6,050 nt of DNA. Origin: a bacterium (lineage in GTDB: Bacteria; Verrucomicrobiota; Verrucomicrobiae; Limisphaerales; J093). Below, piece after piece: positions 1 through 5,724 of this stretch. Below the pieces are notes generated by a model. That model did not search any database. It saw nothing but the letters and a program-made list of their open reading frames with translations, and was not told where the DNA came from. Numbering within the stretch: the stretch's first letter is position 1; each line of letters starts with the position of its first letter. The stretch spans positions 1 to 6,050 of the forward strand of contig JAKCAB010000811.1 in assembly GCA_021839785.1 (NCBI GenBank), in the 5' to 3' direction. The translations under genes were made by a program, and so were the position numbers.

Positions 1-2106
1 CTCAGCGCCTTCAAAGGCAACCGTGAAAGCAACGATCACCTCGCCGGAGAAGAAGCCGCTCTGGGGCGCGATCTTCAACACCGGCAACACTTCGGTGAGA
101 GTGAGGATTTGGTCAGCGGCCACCCCTTTCAGTTCTTGCGAGTTTCCCGATGGCCATTGGATTTGAATGGCATCCACCGTAGCGCTTGCGCCAAGACCAA
201 AATGGGCGTCCAGCGAAGCACCGCCCCAGCCGTCTCCGCTGCTGATCTCGCGCGTCTGCCAGTGTTCGCGGTCATTTACAGTGGTCTTGAGGCGAATCCT
301 GGCTCCGATCGCCGAACGGTTTGTAGCCACTCCCGAAAGCCGGAGCGTAAGCCAGTGATGGTCATTGCCGCCGTTGCGGTAAAGCTGGCTTTGGCCTCCG
401 CCCCATTTGGCGAGGAACAGATCGAGAAAACCGTTGCCGTCGTAGTCCGCCAGGACCACGGCGTCGCCACTGGACCCGGCCAGAGTCGGAGGTTCTGTCG
501 TGACACGCGTGAAAGTACCGTCGCCGCTGTTGTGGTAAATATAGCAGGACGGGCCGCTGAAGTTGGCTACGAAGAGGTCGAGATAGCCGTCATTGTCGTA
601 GTCGGCCCAGGCGCATCCGTTGAAATCCCCATGATCGTTGACCACTACGCTGGTTTTCACCTCTGAGAAAGTGCCGTCGCCGTTGTTGTGGTAAAGGAAG
701 TTTCGCCCAAGGCGGTTGGCCACGAACAGGTCCAGAAATCCGTCGTTGTCGTAATCCCCCCAAGCCGCGCCCACCGAGTAACCGCCACCCGTGCACACCG
801 CCGAGTCGGTTACCTTGATCAGGGCGCCTCCGACATTATGGAATAACGAGTTGTCTTGGTTACCTCCGTTGGCCACAAACAGGTCAAGGTTGCCATCGTT
901 GTCGTAATCCCCCCACGCCACGCCGACCGCCGATTTCGCCTCGGCCGCCGGTGTATCGTTCACCCGCGTGAAGGATTGGCCGGCATGGTTCTTGAAGAGG
1001 CGGTTTTTGCCGCTCAAGTCAGCCAGGAACACGTCGAGATATCCGTCCTTGTCGAAGTCCCCCCACGCGGCTCCCACCGTGTCGCCGAAAGCCGCTGGAA
1101 ACGCTGCTTCCGAAAGAAGCTCGAACGTGCCATCGCTGCGTTGGTGGTAAATCACGCTGGTTCCACCACTCCGTTTCCCCACCAGCAAATCCAGCCTGCC
1201 ATCATTGTCGAAGTCACCCCAGGCACAACCGTGGGAGGTGCCCAGCGTGGGTGGCAGCAAGCTAGATGTGAGTCTGAACGTGCCGTCGGGTTCGTTGTGG
1301 TACAGCCGATCCCTTCCGCTGGAATCGGTGACGAAAAGGTCCGGCCGGCCGTCATGGTCGTAATCGCCCCAAGCCGCTCCCGGCGAAGTTCCGAGGTCAT
1401 CCGAGAAACTGTTGTCCGTCACGGCGGTGAAAAGCACCACCGGCGCTTGAGCGGCCTGCTGGATCAACTGGAGACCGTTAAGAACCGCCCTGCCGCTCGT
1501 ACCCGGCTTGACTTCGATTCTCAGCCCGCCGACTCCGTCGGATACCACATCGGCAAACCGGACATATTGAACGCCCTCGCGCCAGTAATCGGCATTCCAG
1601 CCGGGAGCTGTCCCGATGCTCTTTGTACCGTAGTCGGTGCCGTAGCCTTCCACGTGAAAGACACCATTCTCGGTGTCGCCAAAACCGTGGCCATACAGAA
1701 GCAAATCGTAATGCCCTGCCGGCGCTTGAGTGAGTGTGACCTGGATGGCGCTGTTGCCGTCGGGTTGCGGGTAAAGATACGTCCCAAACATCGGGTCGCT
1801 GGCGCCCGAGCCTCCCGCCCCTGCCGCGTTCGTGACTGACACCTCGATCGGCGAGGCGGAGCCGTCAGCCCACTTCAAGTTGGCAAGTTCGCCGGAGCTT
1901 CGGAATCCACCAGCGCCATCGTCCCGGCTGTAAAGGTTCCAGAAATCGCCGGCACTTTGACCGACAGCCGATGGGCCGGCCTTCTGACTGGTGGAGCCAG
2001 TGCCAAAATCGAGGTTAAGCAAGCTCTCCGCTCTGCCGGTAGCAACAGCAACGAGGGCGACGAGCAACGCAAAGCGTCGCAAGCGGGGGAGGAGGTTCTT
2101 TGGCAT
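1..2106 (-). CDS. Secreted FG-GAP/VCBS seven-bladed propeller protein with ASPIC/UnbV domain (3' end outside the window)
   Basis: One open frame of 702 codons runs from ATG at 2106 to the left edge with no stop. Residues 1-26 form a Sec signal peptide: basic MPKNLLPRLRR, a hydrophobic FALLVALVAVATG stretch, and likely cleavage after GRA. Residues 29-217, opening LLNLDFGTG and ending NGLQLIQ, resemble a malectin-like or galactose-binding beta-sandwich. Residues about 237-578 hold seven FG-GAP/VCBS repeats, each with a DxDxDGxxD-type calcium loop (first Asp at 248, 298, 350, 400, 451, 502, 554), as in integrin-type propellers. Residues about 582-671 match ASPIC/UnbV (NRSAIGARIRL, then SSGDGWGG and IQWPSG), as in the CRTAC1-like family. 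From 675 a further domain begins (LKIAPQSGFFSG), resembling chitobiase-C-terminal or Ig-like modules. The protein is probably extracellular or surface-bound and calcium-stabilised. Ligand and role are unknown. The upstream promoter and signal peptide support this start. Confidence 0.93.
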   Translation of the reverse strand, partial: MPKNLLPRLRRFALLVALVAVATGRAESLLNLDFGTGSTSQKAGPSAVGQSAGDFWNLYSRDDGAGGFRSSGELANLKWADGSASPIEVSVTNAAGAGGSGASDPMFGTYLYPQPDGNSAIQVTLTQAPAGHYDLLLYGHGFGDTENGVFHVEGYGTDYGTKSIGTAPGWNADYWREGVQYVRFADVVSDGVGGLRIEVKPGTSGRAVLNGLQLIQQAAQAPVVLFTAVTDNSFSDDLGTSPGAAWGDYDHDGRPDLFVTDSSGRDRLYHNEPDGTFRLTSSLLPPTLGTSHGCAWGDFDNDGRLDLLVGKRSGGTSVIYHQRSDGTFELLSEAAFPAAFGDTVGAAWGDFDKDGYLDVFLADLSGKNRLFKNHAGQSFTRVNDTPAAEAKSAVGVAWGDYDNDGNLDLFVANGGNQDNSLFHNVGGALIKVTDSAVCTGGGYSVGAAWGDYDNDGFLDLFVANRLGRNFLYHNNGDGTFSEVKTSVVVNDHGDFNGCAWADYDNDGYLDLFVANFSGPSCYIYHNSGDGTFTRVTTEPPTLAGSSGDAVVLADYDGNGFLDLFLAKWGGGQSQLYRNGGNDHHWLTLRLSGVATNRSAIGARIRLKTTVNDREHWQTREISSGDGWGGASLDAHFGLGASATVDAIQIQWPSGNSQELKGVAADQILTLTEVLPVLKIAPQSGFFSGEVIVAFTVAFEGAE
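373..1398 (-). repeat. Array of seven FG-GAP blade repeats inside the propeller gene
   Basis: The coding repeats have a period of about 153 bases (50-52 residues). Each is built around a W-(G/A)-D-(Y/F)-D core followed by L/P-D-(L/V)-(F/L) and, some 10-14 residues later, Y/F-(H/K)-(N/Q). The fourth and fifth blades are closest: the 20 bases at 743-762 are identical to those at 896-915, exactly 153 bases apart. The seventh blade is the most divergent, with LADYDGNG in place of WGDYDNDG. Seven blades would close one complete integrin-like propeller. Confidence 0.85.
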
Positions 2107-2149
2107 AGCGTTCCCAATGGCTCAGTATTTCCGAAGCAGAAGTTGAGGT

Positions 2150-2178
2150 TTTTTACCGCATTTTACACGCCATGTCAA
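2150..2178 (-). promoter_or_regulatory. Sigma70-like promoter of the propeller gene
   Basis: Read on the minus strand, a perfect TTGACA -35 box (2178-2173) is followed by exactly 17 bases and then TAAAAA (2155-2150), which matches the TATAAT consensus at 4 of 6 positions. Transcription would start near 2143, leaving a leader of about 36 bases before the ATG at 2106. The leader has no good Shine-Dalgarno; the closest purine run is GGGAA, about 4 bases before the ATG. The match, spacing and position are all good, but only expression data can confirm it. Confidence 0.55.
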
Positions 2179-2179
2179 A

Positions 2180-2195
2180 GCGCAAGTTATTGCGC
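2180..2195. promoter_or_regulatory. Perfect inverted repeat abutting the -35 box (candidate operator)
   Basis: GCGCAA-GTTA-TTGCGC is a perfect 6-bp inverted repeat with a 4-base spacer. It ends one base upstream of the propeller gene's TTGACA box. The size and position suit a dimeric helix-turn-helix regulator acting at the edge of RNA polymerase binding. There is no U-tract, so it is unlikely to be a terminator. Which regulator would bind is unknown, and no regulator gene lies in the window. Confidence 0.4.
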
Positions 2196-2332
2196 CGCAA
2201 AATAAAAATCCCTGAGAACAATTTCAACAGAAAGCATGAGCTATCTCCCAAGCGTTCCTTCGGTAGTCCGGGTCCTGTAAAGTCGCGCAATCCGCCACCG
2301 GGCGCATCCCAACTGCTCGTCGGGTGCTCAAG

Positions 2333-2350
2333 GGCCGTAGCCGGCCGCTG
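2333..2350. repeat. Possible partial REP-like arm
   Basis: GGCCGTAGCCG at 2333-2343 is identical to 5642-5652, where it leads into the full REP-like element. Here it runs into a CGGCCG core rather than a long hairpin. CAAGGTTCA also follows nearby (about 2351-2359), as it does just beyond the element at 5646-5710 (about 5719-5727). The match is short and could be chance in GC-rich DNA. Confidence 0.25.
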
Positions 2351-2507
2351 CAAGGTTCAATCCCCCGGACCATTGCGATGCCAACGTGAACGGCGCGCGC
2401 AGCCGCCTCGCCGGCAGCACCCTTGCAGCCGCGGGGGCGACGCGCACTGGGTTGCTCGCAGAATTCCAGGAAGGTGACCGGGAGGTTCGACAAGGTGCCG
2501 CGGCGGG

Positions 2508-2557
2508 TGGTGGCCGTCGTCCGACGATGGTAGCCGCCGTCTGACGACGGCAGCCAC
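2508..2557. repeat. REP-like palindromic element, copy A
   Basis: Two adjacent hairpins sit upstream of the GT4 gene. The first is CGTCG-TC-CGACG (2515-2526). The second is GCCGTC-TGAC-GACGGC (2536-2551), preceded by GTAGCC. The outer GTGGC (2510-2514) and GCCAC (2553-2557) are also complementary. The octamer GTAGCCGC at 2530-2537 recurs at 5646-5653 and, inverted, at 5703-5710. Shared arm plus variable compensated stem is the pattern of bacterial REP/BIME elements. The transcribed role, if any, is unknown. Confidence 0.6.
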
Positions 2558-2597
2558 GGTTGCGACCGAGACTTTCGCGCACCCGCGTTTTTTCCCA

Positions 2598-2626
2598 TTG
2601 TCAGACCGCCGCCAAGCGGAGATAAG
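2598..2626 (+). promoter_or_regulatory. Candidate promoter of the glycosyltransferase-methyltransferase operon
   Basis: TTGTCA (2598-2603, 5 of 6 to the -35 consensus) is followed by 17 bases and GATAAG (2621-2626, 4 of 6 to TATAAT). Transcription would begin near 2633, about 32 bases before the ATG at 2665. In GC-rich DNA this is a reasonable but not decisive match. The REP-like element lies just upstream. Confidence 0.35.
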
Positions 2627-2664
2627 GCAGCGCTTTCCGGCTGGCCTTGGCGACGCCGGACACG

Positions 2665-3768
2665 ATGCGTTTCTTGATGTTGAATTGGCGCGACCCGAAG
2701 AACCCGCTGGCCGGCGGGGCGGAGCGCGTGACCGAAGGTTACCTCGCCGCTCTGCGCGCGCGCGGGCATGAAGTCGCGTGGTTCACCTTCGCGTTTCCGG
2801 GCGCGCCAGCCGAGGAGGAACTGCGCGGCATCCGCGTCATCCGCGCCGGCGGCAAGGGCACCGCGATTTTCGCGGCGCGCCGCTGGTATCGCCGCCAGCC
2901 ACGCTTCGACTTGGTGATCGACCAGCACCACGGCCTGCCGTGGTTCGCGCCTTGGTGGTGCGGCACGCACTGCGTCGCCTACATCCACGAAGTCTTGGGG
3001 CCGATCTGGAAATCGTTTTACCGCCCGCTCACCGCCGCCGTTGGCCGCTGGCAGGAGAAGCGGATGCTCTGGCTGTACCGGAACACCCAGTTTTGGACCG
3101 CCTCCGCGTCCACGAAAATCCTGTTGGAACAAATCGGCGTGCGGCGCGTGCAATTGATTCCGTACGGCGTGGACACGCAGGCCCTGCCCGCCTTGCCGGA
3201 CAAACCGCTCGCTCCGCCGGTGCGCCTGATCGTCGTCTCGCGACTGGCGCCCAACAAACGCGTGGACCACGCCATCCGCGCTTACGCGCTCCTGCGCCAA
3301 CGCGGTGTGGACGCGCGGCTGACGGTGGTGGGCAGCGGCGTGATCGAGGCTGCCTTGCGCGAACTCGCCGCCAAACTGGCAGACCGTTGGCCGGTCGAAT
3401 TCACCGGCGCCCTGTCCGAGGCGGCGAAGGACGCCCGATTGCGCGACGCGCATCTGCTCTTGCACACCTCGCTGCGCGAAGGCTGGGGGTTGAACGTCAT
3501 CGAGGCCAACGCGATGGGCACCCCCGCGGTGGTTTATCCGGTGGCGGGCCTGATCGAGTCCACGCTGGACGACCAGACCGGCATCGTCACGCCAGTGGAA
3601 ACGCCGGAGGCCCTGGCCGGGGCGATCGAGTCGTTGATGCGCGAACCGGAGCGTTACCAGCGGCATCGGGTCGCCGCCTGGGAACGCGCCAAGACCTTTC
3701 ATTGGAGCCAAGTGCTGCCGCCCGCGTGCGATTGGCTCGAGGCGCAGGCGCGCGGGGCGCAGGCTTGA
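2665..3768 (+). CDS. GT4-family glycosyltransferase (GT-B fold)
   Basis: This 367-residue protein has the layout of a retaining, nucleotide-sugar-dependent GT4 transferase. The N-terminal lobe begins MRFLMLNWRDPKNPLAGGAE, with the glycine-rich GGAE turn at 17-20. The C-terminal lobe has VSRLAPNKR at 191-199, whose Arg193 and Lys198 sit where the family contacts the donor diphosphate. It also has TVVGSG (220-225) and the E-x7-E motif from Glu272 to Glu280 in EGWGLNVIE. There is no signal peptide or clear membrane segment, so it probably acts in the cytoplasm or at the inner membrane face on a lipid-linked or similar acceptor. I chose ATG 2665. A TTG six codons earlier (2647) is in frame but adds only ATPDT-like residues outside the usual N-terminus. 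It is the first gene of the operon, 35 bases before the methyltransferase. Donor and acceptor sugars cannot be read from the sequence. Confidence 0.94.
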   Translation: MRFLMLNWRDPKNPLAGGAERVTEGYLAALRARGHEVAWFTFAFPGAPAEEELRGIRVIRAGGKGTAIFAARRWYRRQPRFDLVIDQHHGLPWFAPWWCGTHCVAYIHEVLGPIWKSFYRPLTAAVGRWQEKRMLWLYRNTQFWTASASTKILLEQIGVRRVQLIPYGVDTQALPALPDKPLAPPVRLIVVSRLAPNKRVDHAIRAYALLRQRGVDARLTVVGSGVIEAALRELAAKLADRWPVEFTGALSEAAKDARLRDAHLLLHTSLREGWGLNVIEANAMGTPAVVYPVAGLIESTLDDQTGIVTPVETPEALAGAIESLMREPERYQRHRVAAWERAKTFHWSQVLPPACDWLEAQARGAQA

Positions 3769-3803
3769 ATCCGTGACCCCGCCCGGCACTCTGTGGTGCG
3801 CCT

Positions 3804-4766
3804 ATGGGATTAACCGCCGAGTCGATCCGTTTTCTGCTGGAAGCCCGCCGATCCGGCGCTTCGTTCGCGAAGGTCCTCACCTTCGGCCGGCAGGATTTGT
3901 GGGTCAGCCCCGAACGGCTTCTCGCCTTGCTCCGGGAGTTCGACGGCGCCAAACCCGCTGCCGCCGAGGCCGAAATAAAGCAGCGCCTGCATGCGGCCAC
4001 TTGGCGCGCGGGCGCGTTCTTCCGCCAGTTGGGGGCCGCCGAAGTCATGTCCTGCGACGCCTCCGCTTACGAAGGCGCGGAGTTGATCCACGACCTGAAC
4101 CAGCCGCTGCCGCCGCAGTGGTGGGAACAATTCGACCTGGTGCTCGACGGCGGCACGCTCGAACACGTTTTCAACCTGCCGACCGCGCTGGCGAATTGCA
4201 TGAAATTGGTGAAGCCCGGCGGTCGCGTGGTGTTTTTTACGCCGACAAACAACTACTGCGGACACGGCTTTTACCAATTCAGCCCCGAACTGTTCTGGCG
4301 CGTCTTCGGACCGGCGAACGGTTTCCAGATCGAACGCCTTCAGGCGATGGTGGACACGGCGGGATTCGCGAGCCTGTTCGGCGTCAAGTACGCCTTTCCC
4401 ATTACCGGCGTTCGGTGGGACGTGAGCGATCCCGCGCAGATCCGTCAGCGCGTGCTGCTGGTCAACGACGCCCCGGTGCTGCTGTTCGTCCAGGCTCGGA
4501 AGGTCGCTTCGGTTGAACCCTTCCAGTCTTGGCCGCAACAAAGCGATTACACCGCGCAATGGCAGGATGGCTCTCCCATCAAACCGCTCGCCGCCACCAC
4601 GGCCGGCGGCGGACTGGCGGGCTGGCTTTTGAAGCGCTTCCCCGAATCGCTCTGCCGGGAACTGCTGCCCCGGCTGGCCGGCTGGATCACACCGCTGCGC
4701 AAACGCCGATTCCTGCGCAACCTTTCCTTCGCCAACCGCACCGCCTATCGTCGCGCCAGGAAGTGA
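3804..4766 (+). CDS. SAM-dependent class I-like methyltransferase
   Basis: A 320-residue protein. The part most like a methyltransferase is FDLVLDGGTLEHVFN (110-124, motif IV region) followed by LVKPGGRVVFFTP (135-147), the post-core KPGG turn typical of Methyltransf_11-like enzymes. The next stretch, NNYCGHGFYQFSPELF (149-164), fits a conserved block I associate with methyltransferases of surface-polysaccharide loci. Motif I is unusual: in place of GxGxG there is VLTFGRQDL (24-32). A candidate SAM-ribose acidic residue is Asp85 in SCDAS, ahead of YEGAELIHDLN (89-99). Residues from about 240 form a basic tail (KRRFLRNLSFANRTAYRRARK-like ending) with no recognised domain. It lies between two glycosyltransferases, which suggests methylation of a sugar or glycan, but that is inference. 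No signal peptide is seen. No strong Shine-Dalgarno precedes the ATG. Confidence 0.83.
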   Translation: MGLTAESIRFLLEARRSGASFAKVLTFGRQDLWVSPERLLALLREFDGAKPAAAEAEIKQRLHAATWRAGAFFRQLGAAEVMSCDASAYEGAELIHDLNQPLPPQWWEQFDLVLDGGTLEHVFNLPTALANCMKLVKPGGRVVFFTPTNNYCGHGFYQFSPELFWRVFGPANGFQIERLQAMVDTAGFASLFGVKYAFPITGVRWDVSDPAQIRQRVLLVNDAPVLLFVQARKVASVEPFQSWPQQSDYTAQWQDGSPIKPLAATTAGGGLAGWLLKRFPESLCRELLPRLAGWITPLRKRRFLRNLSFANRTAYRRARK

Positions 4767-4778
4767 CCGGATCGCGCC

Positions 4779-5603
4779 ATGAGTGAGACTCCAACTGCGC
4801 CCGCTGCCCGCGTCCCGACCCAAGTGGTGGTGACCGTCGTTTACGGGGCGCACGCGGAAAAGCTCGATCACACCTTCACGAGTTTCGCGCGCAACCCGCA
4901 CCTGCCGCTGCACGCTTTTGTCATCGGTCAGCAACTGCCCAGCCGGCGTATTCCTGGCATCACCTACCATCTGCGCGCCCCGGACCCGGCCTACTCGCAC
5001 CCAATGCGGGACGCCGATTTTCGGCGGTGGCAATTCATCGACGAGCTCGACGTCGAATACGCACTGGTCGTGGACGGCCATGACGTGCTGTGCCTCCGGG
5101 AACTGCCTTCGCTTGCCGAATTGCTCCGCGGCGGCTGGGTGGGCGCGTGCGTCGAGCACGGCGGCGGACGCCACTTGGGAGGCGGCTTGTACACGAGCAA
5201 CTTCGTCAATGCCGGCGTGACGTTTTGGAACGTGCGCGCCTCCCGCGAACTCAGGCAAGAAGTGCTGCGGCGCGGCAAGCGCAACTTTCGAAACCTCCAG
5301 GACGACCAGTTGACCTTGAACGAAGTGCTGCACGCGCAGTTCTTCGACCACCTGACGCTGTTGCCTTGCCATTACAACTACCGCGCTTCGCTCGGCGCCG
5401 GTCCCTGGCGCTGGCCCCGGACGACGAGCCTGGACGGCATCCGCATTTACCACAACGGCCATTGGGTGAAAACCGCCAAGAAGCTGAGCCGCCTGGAACC
5501 GTTCCCGCGTTTGCCGGAACTCCCGCCCGATCCGGGACCGCTCTCGCCAGCCAGGCAACGCTGGCGCCGCTGGCTTTGCCGTTGGCGCAAGGAAGGGTAT
5601 TGA
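4779..5603 (+). CDS. GT8-like (GT-A fold) glycosyltransferase
   Basis: A 274-residue cytoplasmic-looking protein. After a short polar start, VVVTVVYGAHAEKLDHTFTS (16-35) gives the first beta strand and nucleotide-binding start of a GT-A fold. YALVVDGHDVL (94-104) occupies the DxD position; here the acidic pair is Asp99 and Asp102. SNFVNAGVTFWNV (140-152) corresponds to the FNAGV-type block of GT8 enzymes. LQDDQLTLNEVL (173-184) corresponds to their DQ(D)-LN segment. YHNGHWVK (224-231) resembles the late H-x-G-x-x-K metal and diphosphate motif, with His225. The last 30 residues are proline- then arginine/tryptophan-rich and may hold the protein at the membrane. It starts 12 bases after the methyltransferase stop, so the two are probably co-transcribed. 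Sugar specificity is unknown, and distant relation to procollagen-galactosyltransferase-like GT-A enzymes is possible. Confidence 0.8.
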   Translation: MSETPTAPAARVPTQVVVTVVYGAHAEKLDHTFTSFARNPHLPLHAFVIGQQLPSRRIPGITYHLRAPDPAYSHPMRDADFRRWQFIDELDVEYALVVDGHDVLCLRELPSLAELLRGGWVGACVEHGGGRHLGGGLYTSNFVNAGVTFWNVRASRELRQEVLRRGKRNFRNLQDDQLTLNEVLHAQFFDHLTLLPCHYNYRASLGAGPWRWPRTTSLDGIRIYHNGHWVKTAKKLSRLEPFPRLPELPPDPGPLSPARQRWRRWLCRWRKEGY

Positions 5604-5645
5604 CCGGGGCTTGCCCCCGTGAGCCGAAGGAAGTGCTCGCCGGCC

Positions 5646-5710
5646 GTAGCCGCGGACGTCAGTCCGCGCTGGCCCGGCAAGAGGGTGCGCCGACTAACGT
5701 CGGCGGCTAC
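5646..5710. repeat. REP-like palindromic element, copy B (two hairpins in inverted orientation)
   Basis: The outer arms GTAGCCGC (5646-5653) and GCGGCTAC (5703-5710) are exact reverse complements. Within each arm is a perfect 7-bp hairpin: CGCGGAC-GTCA-GTCCGCG (5651-5668) and CGCCGAC-TAAC-GTCGGCG (5688-5705). The two stems differ in sequence but each is fully paired, a sign of compensated change. The element sits between two convergent genes, where it may also end transcription from both sides or protect mRNA ends, although no U-tract follows. The form matches BIME-type pairs of REP units; no transposase is in the window. Confidence 0.7.
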
Positions 5711-5724
5711 CACGGAGTCAAGGT

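Larger units (their letters stand above)
2107..2664. other. Divergent intergenic region without a supportable gene
   Basis: This 558-base stretch separates the starts of the minus-strand propeller gene and the plus-strand GT4 gene. The left 110 bases or so (2107-2220) are AT-richer than the rest and hold the promoter and palindrome listed separately. The right part is very GC-rich and holds a REP-like element and a weaker candidate promoter. Open frames crossing it (plus 2172-2477, and the tail of a long minus frame from 2224) show no recognisable domain, and one of them begins inside the promoter. From about 2330 to 2460 the DNA (CGGCCG core, then a GCAGCCGCCTCGCCGGCAGC run) may be remnants of dispersed repeats. 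I could not assign it. Confidence 0.6.

Noticed and set aside
109..666. Plus-strand open frame of 185 codons
   Set aside because: It is antisense to the ASPIC/UnbV domain and the last propeller blades, with no signal of its own.
856..1839. Plus-strand open frame of 327 codons inside the propeller gene
   Set aside because: Its repeated VAIVVVIPP-like segments are the reverse complement of the FG-GAP calcium loops. The minus strand gives an uninterrupted protein with signal peptide and domains.
2347..2370. GGTTCAATC resembling a tRNA T-loop
   Set aside because: The flanking bases do not form a T stem, and no acceptor, D or anticodon arm could be placed around it.
2172..2477. Plus-strand open frame of 101 codons in the intergenic region
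   Set aside because: It starts inside the divergent promoter, has no domain, and its second half is low-complexity Arg/Pro/Gly from GC-rich repeat-like DNA.
2224..3789. Minus-strand open frame of 521 codons antisense to the GT4 gene
   Set aside because: It is a shadow of the GT4 gene that runs on into GC-rich intergenic DNA. It has no recognisable motif, and the sense strand has a complete GT4 fold.
3810..5558. Minus-strand open frame of 582 codons antisense to the methyltransferase and GT8-like genes
   Set aside because: It mirrors two sense genes with clear family motifs, spans their intergenic gap, is rich in Arg/Gln/Val/Ala and shows no domain. Long antisense frames are expected in GC-rich coding DNA.
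5646..5710. Element considered as a CRISPR repeat or a classical rho-independent terminator
   Set aside because: There is no regular spacer array, and no run of T follows either hairpin. The paired inverted arms fit a REP/BIME-type repeat better.
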